A stretch of 64,000 bases of DNA from Dorea_A amylophila (GTDB taxonomy: Bacteria > Bacillota > Clostridia > Lachnospirales > Lachnospiraceae): the NCBI RefSeq assembly GCF_025567265.1, contig NZ_JAOQJW010000011.1:57270-121269 (forward strand), read 5' to 3'. Under the pieces are notes generated by a model. That model saw only the letters and a list, made by a program, of their open reading frames with translations, had not been told where the DNA came from and did no database searches. A program made the position numbers and the translations under genes. Shown here one piece after another: positions 1 through 8,375 of this stretch (the stretch's first letter is position 1; every line of letters begins with the position of its first letter).

Positions 1-1
1 G

Positions 2-634
2 GCAGGAGAAGAATCCGAAGATGCCTTGGACTACATCATTTCCGTAGACATATTTTCCGAAGGTGTGGACGTGCCGGAGATCAATCAGGTCATCATGCTT
101 CGTCCGACAGAGTCGCCGATCGTGTTCATCCAGCAGCTTGGTCGTGGACTTCGAAAAGCCGAGAACAAAGAATATGTCGTTGTACTGGATTTCATCGGAA
201 ATTATCGGAATAACTTTATGATTCCGATTGCGCTGTCAGGCGACCGCAGTTATAACAAGGACAATATCCGCTGCTATGTCACGGAAGGCGGCAGAGTGAT
301 TCCGGGCGCGAGCACGATTCACTTCGATGAGATTTCCAGAAAGCGGATTTTCCAGGCGATTGATAATGCGAACTTCAGCGATATCAAATTAATCCGGGAG
401 AATTATACGAATCTGAAGAATAAGCTGGGGCATATCCCGGCGCTTGCGGATTTTGATAAATATGGGGAAATGGATGTGCTGCGGATCTTCGGCAATAACA
501 GCTTGGGTTCGTATTACAAATTCCTTGTAAAATACGAAAAGGAATATACCATCCGGCTGTCAGAAGACGAAGAAAAAGTGATCGAATTCATTTCCAAAAA
601 GCTGGCAAGCGGATTCATGAGCTGGAATTGTTGA
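2..634 (+). pseudogene. DEAD/DEAH helicase with DUF3427, upstream fragment (5' partial, frameshifted)
   Basis: This is the end of a superfamily 2 helicase core and the beginning of its C-terminal extension. The frame is open to the left window edge, so the gene starts outside. Visible helicase signatures are SVDIFSEGVDVPEIN (motif V region) and QQLGRGLRK (motif VI, arginine finger). Such proteins usually run on into a DUF3427 domain in one polypeptide. Here the frame stops at 632-634 after SGFMSWNC, while the matching downstream sequence continues in another frame. The expected junction residues KRIHELELLKR are readable in the downstream frame from about 607. The break is therefore a frameshift, not a natural end. 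Family proteins are linked to DNA repair or restriction-like roles, but the exact job is unknown. Confidence 0.8.
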
Positions 635-1476
635 AACGTACGTTGCAGTATCGCCATGGAATCATTGGGCGTCTGCGGAAGCGTTTATCCGAGACGTATC
701 AGTGTGAGATGGACGAGCATTGCACGGAAAATGTGATCAATATGATGACAAATGAATTCCCGACGAGCGCAGCAAAGAAGACTTACGCACAGTGTGTATT
801 TCTCAAGAAGGAACAGGATGATTACGGCATTTCCGATGTGTATGGGAAAATGTTAGAGAATCCGGAATTCTGTGCGATTCTGGAGGAACTGGTGGACTTC
901 GGAATCTCGAGATATAAGGTCAATTACAGTTACCATTATCAGGATACGAATCTGGTATTGTATCAGAAATATACATATGAGGATGCCTGCCGTCTGCTGA
1001 ACTGGGAGAGAAATGAAGTGCCGCTGAACATCGGCGGTTACAAATATGATAAGAAGACTAAGACATTTCCGATATTCATTAACTACGATAAGCAGGATAA
1101 TATCAGCGATACCACGAAATACGAAGATCATTTCGTAGCAGAGAACCGGCTGATCGCGATTTCCAAAAGCGGAAGAAGCATGGACTCAGAAGATGTGCAG
1201 AATTTCCTGAACGCAACAGAACGTGGCATAGATGTGCAGCTGTTTGTGAGAAAGAATAAGGATGATAAGATATCCAAGGAATTCTATTATCTGGGGCGTG
1301 TGATCGCGACTGGGAATGCGAAGCAGTTTGTGATGCCGAATACGGATAAGACGGCGGTGGAGATCGAATGGGAGCTGGAGACTCCGGTGAGAGAGGATAT
1401 TTATCAGTATATTGTGAATGAAATGAAAAAGAACTCAAATTTGAAGTATAAATTTGAGTTCTTTTTTAGTTCATAA
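628..1476 (+). pseudogene. DUF3427 C-terminal part of the same helicase (downstream of frameshift)
   Basis: This continues the helicase in the shifted frame. Residues around INYDKQDNISDTTKYEDHF, LIAISKSGRSMDSEDV and LFVRKNKDDKISKEFYYLG are typical of the DUF3427 C-terminal domain, which is predicted to bind or process DNA. There is no convincing ribosome binding site before the first TTG at 628, and codons upstream of it (KRIHELEL) belong to the same protein. I therefore read it as the 3' half of one broken gene, not an independent gene. It could still be made by reinitiation or ribosomal slippage. The last codons overlap a perfect terminator hairpin, so the C-terminus KYKFEFFFSS is encoded by the terminator itself. 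Confidence 0.78.
1431..1467 (+). terminator. Rho-independent terminator inside the end of the helicase gene
   Basis: A perfect 12-bp stem (GAACTCAAATTT at 1431-1442 with AAATTTGAGTTC at 1450-1461) has a 7-nt loop and is followed by six T. It lies within the coding sequence, ending before the stop codon at 1474-1476. Confidence 0.85.
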
Positions 1477-1548
1477 GAATAATATTTGAGTTTCTCTCAT
1501 AAACTTAAATATAGTGCTAGAATCTAAAATATAAATGGAGGAACTAAA

Positions 1549-3003
1549 ATGACAACAGAAGAATTATATGACAAACTAAAATTAATTCAAAAAATGAAAT
1601 GCGAAACGCAGAATTTGGAATTGAAATCAGCGGAGCAAGAATATCCGAAACGATTATATGATTCTTTGTCAAGTTTTTCTAATCAGGATGATGGTGGCAT
1701 TATTGTTTTTGGAATTGATGAGAAACAAGATTATAAAGAAGTTGGTGTTTATGATGCTCAGGACATTCAAAAGAAAATTAACGAGCAATGCTTGCAGATG
1801 AATCCGGTTGTACGGCCGCTTATTACAGTTGTGGAGAAGGAAAATAAAAAATTTGTTTCTGCTGAAATTCCCGGAATAGATTTGGCAGACAGACCTTGCT
1901 ATTATCAAGGACGTGGAAGGTTGAAGGGGTCCTATACCCGTATTGGGGATAGTGATGAACCGATGACAGAATACGAAATATATAGTTATGAAGCATATAG
2001 AAGAAAATATCAAGACGATATCCGTGAGGTTCCGAGAGTAACATTAATGTCATTGGATCAGGAAGAACTGAATCGTTATGTTGAACTGTTAAAGAGAGGA
2101 AAACAAAGATTAGCAACACTTGATAATGAAAGTATTTATGAACTTATGAGCATAAAGCGAGGAGAGAAAGTAACGCTTAGTGCGACTTTGCTTTTTAGTC
2201 CATATCCACAGGCATATTTTCCACAATTGTGTATTACGGCAATTGTAATTCCTGGGAGAACAATAGGAAGTCTTGGCGACATGGGGGAAAGATTCTCAGA
2301 TAATCAGAGAATAGAAGGAACAATTCCGGAAATGTTGGATGAGGCATTATTATTTGTGAAACGCAATATGCGGACAAAGACAATTATAAGTCCGACAACC
2401 GGACGAAGAACTGACAGAACAGACTATCCAATAACAGCGGTTAGAGAAGCTATTATAAATGCATTAGTACATCGTGATTATAGTATTCATACAGAAGGAA
2501 TGCCGATTCAACTTATAATGTTTGAAGACAGGATTGAAATACATAATCCAGGTGGATTATATGGAAGAATCACTATCGACCAATTAGGAAAAATTCAACC
2601 GGATACAAGAAATCCGGTACTTGCATCGGCACTTGAAACATTGGGAATAATAGAAAACAGGTATTCGGGAATTCCAACAATCCGGATGGAAATGGAGAAA
2701 TATAACTTAAGACAGCCAGAATTCTTGGATGAAAGAGGAAGTTTTATTGTAAAACTATATAAAGAATCAAAGAATGATTATGAAGATATGTCAAATGATG
2801 AAGAAACAAATAATTTAATAGTATTTTGTAAAACACCGCGTACAAGAAAGGAAATTTGTGATTATCTGGGGTTAAATTCTGTTACTTATGCTATACAGAC
2901 GTATGTAAATCCATTAGTAGAAGCTGGCGTAATTAAGTTGAGTATTCCAGATAAGCCAAAGAGTCCAAAACAGTTATATTATAGCGTAGAAAGAGAAAAA
3001 TGA
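1549..3003 (+). CDS. AlbA_2 / schlafen-like putative DNA-binding ATPase
   Basis: A 484-residue protein with an N-terminal AlbA_2-type (schlafen-related) domain, roughly residues 10-140. Its pattern includes TQNLELKSA and a glycine-rich strand DDGGIIVFGID. The C-terminal half has a GHKL-like ATPase segment (AVREAIINALVHRDYS, IHNPGG, NPVLASALETLGIIE) of the HATPase_c_4 type. A winged-helix-like tail follows (TRKEICDYLGLNS). Members are usually annotated as RecG-related or ATP-binding transcription regulators; no target is known. The start has a clear site (GGAGGAACTAAAATG). The gene is AT-richer than the helicase upstream and sits between that gene's terminator and a fragment of the sprT-like gene, which points to acquisition by insertion. 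Confidence 0.82.
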   Translation: MTTEELYDKLKLIQKMKCETQNLELKSAEQEYPKRLYDSLSSFSNQDDGGIIVFGIDEKQDYKEVGVYDAQDIQKKINEQCLQMNPVVRPLITVVEKENKKFVSAEIPGIDLADRPCYYQGRGRLKGSYTRIGDSDEPMTEYEIYSYEAYRRKYQDDIREVPRVTLMSLDQEELNRYVELLKRGKQRLATLDNESIYELMSIKRGEKVTLSATLLFSPYPQAYFPQLCITAIVIPGRTIGSLGDMGERFSDNQRIEGTIPEMLDEALLFVKRNMRTKTIISPTTGRRTDRTDYPITAVREAIINALVHRDYSIHTEGMPIQLIMFEDRIEIHNPGGLYGRITIDQLGKIQPDTRNPVLASALETLGIIENRYSGIPTIRMEMEKYNLRQPEFLDERGSFIVKLYKESKNDYEDMSNDEETNNLIVFCKTPRTRKEICDYLGLNSVTYAIQTYVNPLVEAGVIKLSIPDKPKSPKQLYYSVEREK

Positions 3004-3050
3004 GAGAAGACCAATTCCTGCGGCAGCGTCTGCAGAAAGAAATCCCGATT
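3004..3050 (+). pseudogene. Relic of the 5' end of the sprT-like gene
   Basis: 47 nt matching 12827-12873 with three mismatches (44/47). All three differences are third codon positions and synonymous in the reading frame REDQFLRQRLQKEIPI. Homology ends abruptly at 3050 and the frame then reaches a stop. It has no start codon of its own. Confidence 0.8.
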
Positions 3051-3160
3051 GAGATTTCACCTGTTTTAAGAGATTTAATAACTGTTATATTTTGTTATTA
3101 AATTCTCCGCAAACCCTTGAAAATCTTTGTGTGAATCCTCTATTTCGGACAGGAGATAAT

Positions 3161-3190
3161 TTGACAGGAAATTTCAAAGAAGAGTATAAT
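3161..3190 (+). promoter_or_regulatory. Promoter of the LacI-type regulator
   Basis: TTGACA at 3161-3166 and TATAAT at 3185-3190 with an 18-nt spacer, upstream of the regulator gene. The leader from here to the start codon contains a dispersed repeat copy. Confidence 0.65.
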
Positions 3191-3205
3191 ACATATTAAG
3201 ACATT

Positions 3206-3265
3206 TTGAATCGGCATGTGTCCGGAAGAAGCTGTCACTGGCAGGTTCTCTGTATTATAAGCAGG
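3206..3265 (+). repeat. Dispersed repeat, copy A
   Basis: About 40-60 nt resembling 20867-20927 and parts of 7961-8054 (shared core GAATCG.CATG.GT.CG, AAGAAGCTG, TGGCAGG). All copies have the same orientation. It lies in the leader of the sucrose regulator gene. Confidence 0.6.
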
Positions 3266-3295
3266 TTCGAAATAGACGCTATGGGGGAAAATAAT

Positions 3296-4285
3296 TTGGA
3301 AAAAAAACTGACAATAAATGATATAGCCCAGATGTCCGGTGTGGCAAAAAGTACTGTATCAAGATATCTGAACGGGGGAAGCGTTAAAGATGCAACGGCC
3401 CAGAAGATAAAAAAAATCATCGAAGAAAATAATTATGAGCCGAATCTGTTTGCAAGGCTGAATGCAAAAGAGAGCCGGATCATAGGACTTACGGTACCTG
3501 GATTTAACTCGGTAACAACACCGAGACTTGTAGAAGTAATCGTTGCCTATCTTAAGAAAAATGATTATACACCTCTTATCATGCATACGGAAAATGATAT
3601 CGAAGAAGAAATACGCTGTATCGAACGGCTGAAGAATATGAATGTAGATGGAATTATGGTTCTTGCGACGGGAAGCACAAAAGAATACGAAGAAGCAGTA
3701 AAGAAGTTAAAAATTCCAATCCTGTTTCTTGGACAACGCTTCCCGGGAGAGAATTCTGTCATTAATGATGATTACAATGCAGGATATGCGGTGGGTAATT
3801 ATATCGGACAACGTAAGTTCAAGGAGATTTATATGCTCTGGGTACCTGAAGATGACCCGGCAGTAGGAGGAGAACGACGCCATGGAGTGATCGATGGACT
3901 TATGTCCTGTGAGAAAAAGCCAAAAGAAGTCATAGAGACAACGTTCTTTTATGAAAATGCAATTGAAAATGTACAGAAATTTGTAGATCATATGAAGACA
4001 CCGGCGGCAGTCGTATGCGCAACAGACCGTATCGCATTTGGCGTGTACAAAGTAATGTCAGAGAAAGGTATACGGATACCGGAAGAAGTATCCGTGGTAG
4101 GATTTGGCGATTACGAAGCAGGAGAACTGTTACAGCCGCCACTTACGACGGTAAAATTTGACTGGAAGAACTGGGGGGAGATCAGTGCTGAGTCGATGAT
4201 CCAGATGATTTTAGGAAAGCCGGTAAGCCCGCTTCAGGTCAACCCGTATGAAATTATAGAAAGAAAAAGTGTAAAAGAGAACTGA
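3296..4285 (+). CDS. LacI-family regulator of the sucrose operon
   Basis: About 329 residues. The N-terminal LacI helix-turn-helix reads LTINDIAQMSGVAKSTVSRYL. The effector domain follows, with the usual DDYNAGYAVG, IDGLM and FGDYEAGELLQPPLTTV segments. I favour the TTG at 3296 because GGGGGA at 3283-3288 is a well-placed ribosome site. An ATG at 3281 is in frame but has no good site. It is followed by a terminator and then by the PTS/GH32 operon. Two GGAACC-type palindromes flank that operon's promoter, so it most probably represses sucrose uptake and release. The effector is inferred, possibly fructose or a phosphorylated sugar. Confidence 0.9.
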   Translation: MEKKLTINDIAQMSGVAKSTVSRYLNGGSVKDATAQKIKKIIEENNYEPNLFARLNAKESRIIGLTVPGFNSVTTPRLVEVIVAYLKKNDYTPLIMHTENDIEEEIRCIERLKNMNVDGIMVLATGSTKEYEEAVKKLKIPILFLGQRFPGENSVINDDYNAGYAVGNYIGQRKFKEIYMLWVPEDDPAVGGERRHGVIDGLMSCEKKPKEVIETTFFYENAIENVQKFVDHMKTPAAVVCATDRIAFGVYKVMSEKGIRIPEEVSVVGFGDYEAGELLQPPLTTVKFDWKNWGEISAESMIQMILGKPVSPLQVNPYEIIERKSVKEN

Positions 4286-4292
4286 GAATCAG

Positions 4293-4326
4293 GCGGATCT
4301 GTCAATTTGACAGACCTGCTTTTGTG
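4293..4326 (+). terminator. Terminator after the LacI regulator
   Basis: Stem TCTGTCA (4298-4304) with TGACAGA (4308-4314), extended by GC-rich outer pairs, then CTTTTG. The T-run is short, so termination may be partial. Confidence 0.55.
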
Positions 4327-4351
4327 CAATATAGACAAATTTAGATATCAA

Positions 4352-4373
4352 TTTTTGGAACCGTTTCCAAAAA
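4352..4373 (+). promoter_or_regulatory. LacI-type operator O1
   Basis: Near-perfect palindrome TTTTTGGAACCGTTTCCAAA, lying just upstream of the -35 box of the PTS operon promoter. It fits a LacI/ScrR family operator. Confidence 0.75.
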
Positions 4374-4396
4374 TGAAATTGCAGTGACGTTTTGTG

Positions 4397-4424
4397 TTGA
4401 CATACAAAAGCTGATGTATATAAT
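4397..4424 (+). promoter_or_regulatory. Promoter of the sucrose PTS operon
   Basis: Consensus TTGACA (4397-4402), a 16-nt spacer and TATAAT (4419-4424). It is flanked on both sides by GGAACC palindromes. Confidence 0.82.
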
Positions 4425-4438
4425 AAAAACATAGGAAC

Positions 4439-4450
4439 GGAACCGGTTCC
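4439..4450 (+). promoter_or_regulatory. LacI-type operator O2
   Basis: Perfect palindrome GGAACCGGTTCC just downstream of the -10 box, at the expected start of transcription. A repressor bound here would block initiation, and the spacing of about 85 bp to O1 would allow looping. Confidence 0.78.
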
Positions 4451-4478
4451 AAAACAAAACAATACAAGGAGAAGAGAA

Positions 4479-6398
4479 ATGGGAAAGAACAATGAGTATC
4501 TGGAAATATCAAAACAGATCGTAGCCAATATTGGTGGAATGGATAATATCCAGGGAACAGCACACTGTGCAACCAGACTCAGGATCGTATTGAAAGATAA
4601 TGATCTTGCAGATATTGAAAAACTGGAAGATATCGACAAAGTAAAAGGTGCGTTCATAGCAGGTAATCAGTTACAGCTGATCCTGGGAGCTGGAACAGTG
4701 AATGATGTATATGAGGTATTTGCCGAGTATACGAATACACAGAATATGTCACTGGGAGATCTGAAGGAAGAAAGTGCGAAGAGGCAGAATCCACTTCAGG
4801 CAGTGATCAAAGCGTTATCTGATGTATTTATCGGAATCATGCCGGCACTTCTTGCAGCAGCCCTTCTGATGGGAATTACAAGCGTCCTTGGCGGACTTGA
4901 AGTAGTAAAGACACATGATACCTTATATGCGATCAACCGGCTGGTAAGTCTTGCGTCTACAGGTATCTTTGCAATCCTTCCAATGGCAGTATGCTATTCA
5001 GCCGTAAAAAGATTTGGCGGGAATCCGGTTCTTGGTATGGTAATCGGAGCAATCATGTTAGACAGTTCTCTTGCCAATGCTTACCAGGCTGCACAGGGAA
5101 CCGTTGATATAGAAGTTATCCGTCTGTTCGGACTGAAGATTGAGATGGTAGGATTCCAGGGAGGAATCATCATCGCGCTTATGATGGGATTTGTAGTTGC
5201 AAAACTGGATAAATTCTTCAATAAGGTAATTCCGGATGTAATCAAGCTTCTGGTTGCACCAATGCTGACAGTATTTATCTCTACGGTATTACTTTTTACA
5301 CTTGTAGGTCCGGCAGGACGAATTCTTTCTAATGGAATCACAGACGGACTGATGTGGAGTACAGAACATCTGGGAGCATTCGGGTATGCGTTATTTGCCG
5401 GAGTTCAGCAGATCGTAGTTATCACAGGTCTTCATCACATTATCGGTGCGGTAGAAGCACAGCTTATTGCATCGACAGGAACAAACTTTTTAAATCCACT
5501 GATGTCTGTAGCTTTATTTGGACAAAGTGGTGCGGTACTTGGTTATCTTTCCCTGAACTGGAAGAATTTAAAAGCCAGAGAGCTTTGTATTCCAAGTTTC
5601 TGCTCGACATTATTTGGTATCAGTGAACCGGCAATCTTCGGAGTAAACTTACGTTACAAGTTTCCACTGATCGGTGGATGTATCGGTGGTGCAGTTGCAG
5701 GTGCATATGTATACTATTCAAAGCTTACTGCTCTTGGATTCGGTACAACTGCACTTCCTGGAATGGCAATTGCTAATCCGGCACATCACGGGTACATTAA
5801 CTACATCATTGCACATGCAATCGCGATTATGATTGGATTTGTATGTACAGTCATCTTTGGAAAAATGTGGTCAGCACCGGATAAGAATAAAAATGACAAA
5901 AAGAACGATACAAAAGAAAATGATACAACAAAGGCAGTTATTACAGAAGAGCCTGGTGCAGTCTATGCAGCAGCAGAGGGAACAGTAAAAGATATCGAAG
6001 CATCGACAGATCCGACATTTGCAAACAAGGTACTTGGAGACGGTGTCGTTATCTTTCCGGAAGACGGAACCGTTATGGCACCATGTAAGGCAACCGTATC
6101 ACTCGTATATCCAACCGGACATGCAATCGGACTTACAACTGCAGATGGAGCAGAGATCCTGATTCACTGCGGGGTAGATACCGTCAATATGAACGGTGAA
6201 GGATTTGAGACACTTGTAAAAGAAGGACAGGAAGTAACAGCAGAAGAAGCACTTATCAGATTTGACATCGATCTGGTGAAGAAGCATGGATACTCTCCGG
6301 AGATTCTTGTTATCTTCACAGAGCTTCCGGAAGGAAAGACCATCAAAACAGAAGAAAAACATATTGCAAAAAATGATAAGATGGCTGAAATCGTGTAA
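4479..6398 (+). CDS. PTS sucrose/beta-glucoside transporter, EIIBCA
   Basis: A 639-residue single-chain permease that imports and phosphorylates a sugar. The EIIB domain (1-85) has the phosphocysteine in AHCATRLR (Cys30). The EIIC membrane domain (about 105-465) includes GITSVLGGLE, ITGLHH and GISEPAIFGV, the usual substrate-gate motif. A charged linker leads to EIIA (about 490-635) with the phosphohistidine in LIHCGVDTV. The start has AAGGAGAAGAG. It is 21 nt upstream of a GH32 gene, which makes sucrose the best substrate guess. A fructan-derived disaccharide is the alternative. Confidence 0.93.
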   Translation: MGKNNEYLEISKQIVANIGGMDNIQGTAHCATRLRIVLKDNDLADIEKLEDIDKVKGAFIAGNQLQLILGAGTVNDVYEVFAEYTNTQNMSLGDLKEESAKRQNPLQAVIKALSDVFIGIMPALLAAALLMGITSVLGGLEVVKTHDTLYAINRLVSLASTGIFAILPMAVCYSAVKRFGGNPVLGMVIGAIMLDSSLANAYQAAQGTVDIEVIRLFGLKIEMVGFQGGIIIALMMGFVVAKLDKFFNKVIPDVIKLLVAPMLTVFISTVLLFTLVGPAGRILSNGITDGLMWSTEHLGAFGYALFAGVQQIVVITGLHHIIGAVEAQLIASTGTNFLNPLMSVALFGQSGAVLGYLSLNWKNLKARELCIPSFCSTLFGISEPAIFGVNLRYKFPLIGGCIGGAVAGAYVYYSKLTALGFGTTALPGMAIANPAHHGYINYIIAHAIAIMIGFVCTVIFGKMWSAPDKNKNDKKNDTKENDTTKAVITEEPGAVYAAAEGTVKDIEASTDPTFANKVLGDGVVIFPEDGTVMAPCKATVSLVYPTGHAIGLTTADGAEILIHCGVDTVNMNGEGFETLVKEGQEVTAEEALIRFDIDLVKKHGYSPEILVIFTELPEGKTIKTEEKHIAKNDKMAEIV

Positions 6399-6419
6399 GG
6401 ATAAGGTGGGCAGGAACAG

Positions 6420-7862
6420 ATGAACAAAGAGACATATTTAACAGAATATCCGAAGCATGAAAGTATGAGGGAGAATGTAAAAAAAGATAAAAACAGACTT
6501 CACTTTCATATGATGCCGCCGACAGGCTGGATGAATGATCCGAATGGTCTGTGTGAATTTCAGGGTGTGAATCATATTTATTTCCAATATACACCATTTC
6601 TTGCCGGATGGGGAACGAAGCTTTGGGGACATTACACAACAAAGGATTGGATTCATTATAAAGAAGAAGAGCCGTTCCTTTATCCGGACGAAGAATGGGA
6701 CAGAGACGGTGTATATAGCGGATCAGCCTATACCTGTGAAGATGGAATTCACTATTTTTACACAGGAAATGTAAAACTCTGGGATAAAGATTATGATTAT
6801 ATCATGAATGGACGGGAACAGAATACGATTCACGTATTCAGTCCGGATGGAAAGAATATTGCATACAAGAAGCTTGTAATGACCAATGATGATTATCCGG
6901 TGAATATGTCCAAGCATGTCAGAGATCCAAAAATCTATAAAAAAGACGGCCGTTATTATATGATCCAGGGAGGCCGTGATGCGGAATCTTATGGCTGTGC
7001 ACTTTTGTTTTGTTCCGACGATCTGGAACACTGGAAATGGTACGATACGGTGCGGACAGCAAAGCCATTTGGTTATATGTGGGAATGCCCGGATCTGTTC
7101 GAGATTGACGGCCAGCAGATTATGACATGCTGTCCACAGGGAGTAGATCAGAAGGGATATGATTACCAGAATGTGTACCAGTGTGGATATTTTCCGGTAG
7201 AGTTTGACCTGAAGAACAAATCATACAGCTTTGGAAAATTTCAGGAATTTGACAAAGGATTTGACATCTATGCGACACAGACATTTGCAGATGAAGCGGG
7301 TAGAAGAATCCTGATTGGCTGGATGGGGATTCCGGATGCAGATTATGATAATGATGCAACGGTTGCATATGACTGGATCCATGCACTTACCATGCCAAGA
7401 GAACTGGAATGGAAAGATGGAAAGATCTTACAGCATCCATTAAAGGAGATGAAAGATCTGCGTAAAAATGCATTTACCTGCGAGCTGGAAGCATTTACAA
7501 AGTGGGCGCCTGCGGACTGCTGTTTTGAACTGAGACTTGACGTGGAAGAAGCAAAAAATCTGGAGCTTAAGCTTCGTGAAGATGTTACAATAAGCTGGAA
7601 GGACGGGCTTTTTACCTTATCGATGGGAGAAAGCGGACGTGGAAGAAAGCAGCGCTTTGCTAAGGTGGAAGAGCTTTCGGATATTACCATCTTTTCGGAT
7701 ACATCAGCCATTGAGATATTCATTAATAACGGGGAAACGGTTCTGACAACAAGAGTATATAGTGAACATCTTGAACAGAAAGTAGAGCTTGTATCCAGAG
7801 AGGTAAAGGGAAGCGTTCATGGATATGAACTTGGATCATTCGAGGTTGAATATAAAAAATAG
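6420..7862 (+). CDS. GH32 sucrose-6-phosphate hydrolase / beta-fructofuranosidase
   Basis: 480 residues, a usual length for intracellular GH32 enzymes. It has the WMNDPNG motif with nucleophile Asp40, the RDPK transition-state motif and WECPDLF with the acid/base Glu. The five-bladed propeller is followed by a short beta-sandwich. There is no signal peptide, so it acts in the cytoplasm on the sucrose-6-phosphate delivered by the upstream PTS, giving glucose-6-phosphate and fructose. It is the last gene of the operon and is followed by a strong terminator. Function is known from the family; substrate is inferred from context. Confidence 0.93.
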   Translation: MNKETYLTEYPKHESMRENVKKDKNRLHFHMMPPTGWMNDPNGLCEFQGVNHIYFQYTPFLAGWGTKLWGHYTTKDWIHYKEEEPFLYPDEEWDRDGVYSGSAYTCEDGIHYFYTGNVKLWDKDYDYIMNGREQNTIHVFSPDGKNIAYKKLVMTNDDYPVNMSKHVRDPKIYKKDGRYYMIQGGRDAESYGCALLFCSDDLEHWKWYDTVRTAKPFGYMWECPDLFEIDGQQIMTCCPQGVDQKGYDYQNVYQCGYFPVEFDLKNKSYSFGKFQEFDKGFDIYATQTFADEAGRRILIGWMGIPDADYDNDATVAYDWIHALTMPRELEWKDGKILQHPLKEMKDLRKNAFTCELEAFTKWAPADCCFELRLDVEEAKNLELKLREDVTISWKDGLFTLSMGESGRGRKQRFAKVEELSDITIFSDTSAIEIFINNGETVLTTRVYSEHLEQKVELVSREVKGSVHGYELGSFEVEYKK

Positions 7863-7910
7863 ATTCCGGACTGCATAAGATATAACAGGTGAATATACGG
7901 AAAAGAAAAT

Positions 7911-7959
7911 AAAAATGTGGACAGGTTCCTGAAAAAAGAGGTGCCAGTCCACATTTTTT
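7911..7959 (+). terminator. Terminator of the sucrose operon
   Basis: Stem AAAAATGTGGAC (7911-7922) with GTCCACATTTTT (7947-7958). The loop itself can form an inner hairpin (GGTTCCT with AGGTGCC). The right arm ends in a T-run. Confidence 0.8.
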
Positions 7960-7960
7960 A

Positions 7961-8054
7961 TACCATAGTATGCAAGAGATGCTGTCAGTGGCAAGTTTTA
8001 TGTATTGCCATGCATTTGTAAGAAGTAGCAGGTGGCAAGTTTTTTGTATCTGAC
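7961..8054 (+). repeat. Dispersed repeat, copies B1 and B2 (tandem)
   Basis: Two adjacent degenerate copies: 7961-8008 (GCTGTCAGTGGCAAG core) and 8005-8054 (GCCATGC, GTAAGAAG, GGTGGCAAG). They match copies A (3206) and C (20867) in the same orientation. The 7863-8375 gap without an intact gene holds this repeat, the terminator, a gene remnant and a promoter. Confidence 0.55.
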
Positions 8055-8114
8055 TTTGTACTAGCATATTAGCAAAGAGAAAATTGCAAAATGTATAAAA
8101 CAGAGATATTTGAA

Positions 8115-8169
8115 TCATCCCAGGGATAATTACAGTAAGTTCAAGTGTCGGGCGAAGAATATTGTTCAT
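8115..8169 (-). pseudogene. N-terminal remnant of a membrane protein, possibly a sensor kinase
   Basis: On the minus strand a strong ribosome site (AAAGGGGGC) precedes ATG at 8169 and about 18 residues (MNNILRPTLELTVIIPGM). This looks to me like the conserved start of a Lachnospiraceae membrane sensor kinase, from memory only. The reading frame then runs into the dispersed repeat with no further recognisable protein. It could alternatively be an unrelated short ORF. Confidence 0.3.
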
Positions 8170-8303
8170 TATGTATGCCCCCTTTCAAATAAGAAATATA
8201 TAAAAGCTTTCTCTCATGCGTTTATTTTAACATAAAGCAGATAGACAAACTAAGGGGCGGATTTACAATTCGTGCTATTTTTTGACTATTCGTGACAGAG
8301 CGA

Positions 8304-8331
8304 TTGAAAACGAGAAGTGTTTTTTTATAAT
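8304..8331 (+). promoter_or_regulatory. Promoter of the lipoprotein gene
   Basis: TTGAAA (8304-8309), a 16-nt spacer and TATAAT (8326-8331), about 45 nt before the start codon. Confidence 0.65.
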
Positions 8332-8375
8332 AAAAGCAGTAGATGACAAAGGCTGGAAAAAGGAGGAAAGTATAA

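Noticed and set aside
36..634. First frame as a complete small gene starting at TTG 26
   Set aside because: The frame is open to the window edge and encodes the inner part of a helicase, so it has no start here.
7723..8114. Minus-strand frame of about 130 codons after the GH32 gene
   Set aside because: Only the first 18 codons look like protein; the rest passes through repeat copies, a terminator and the end of the GH32 gene.
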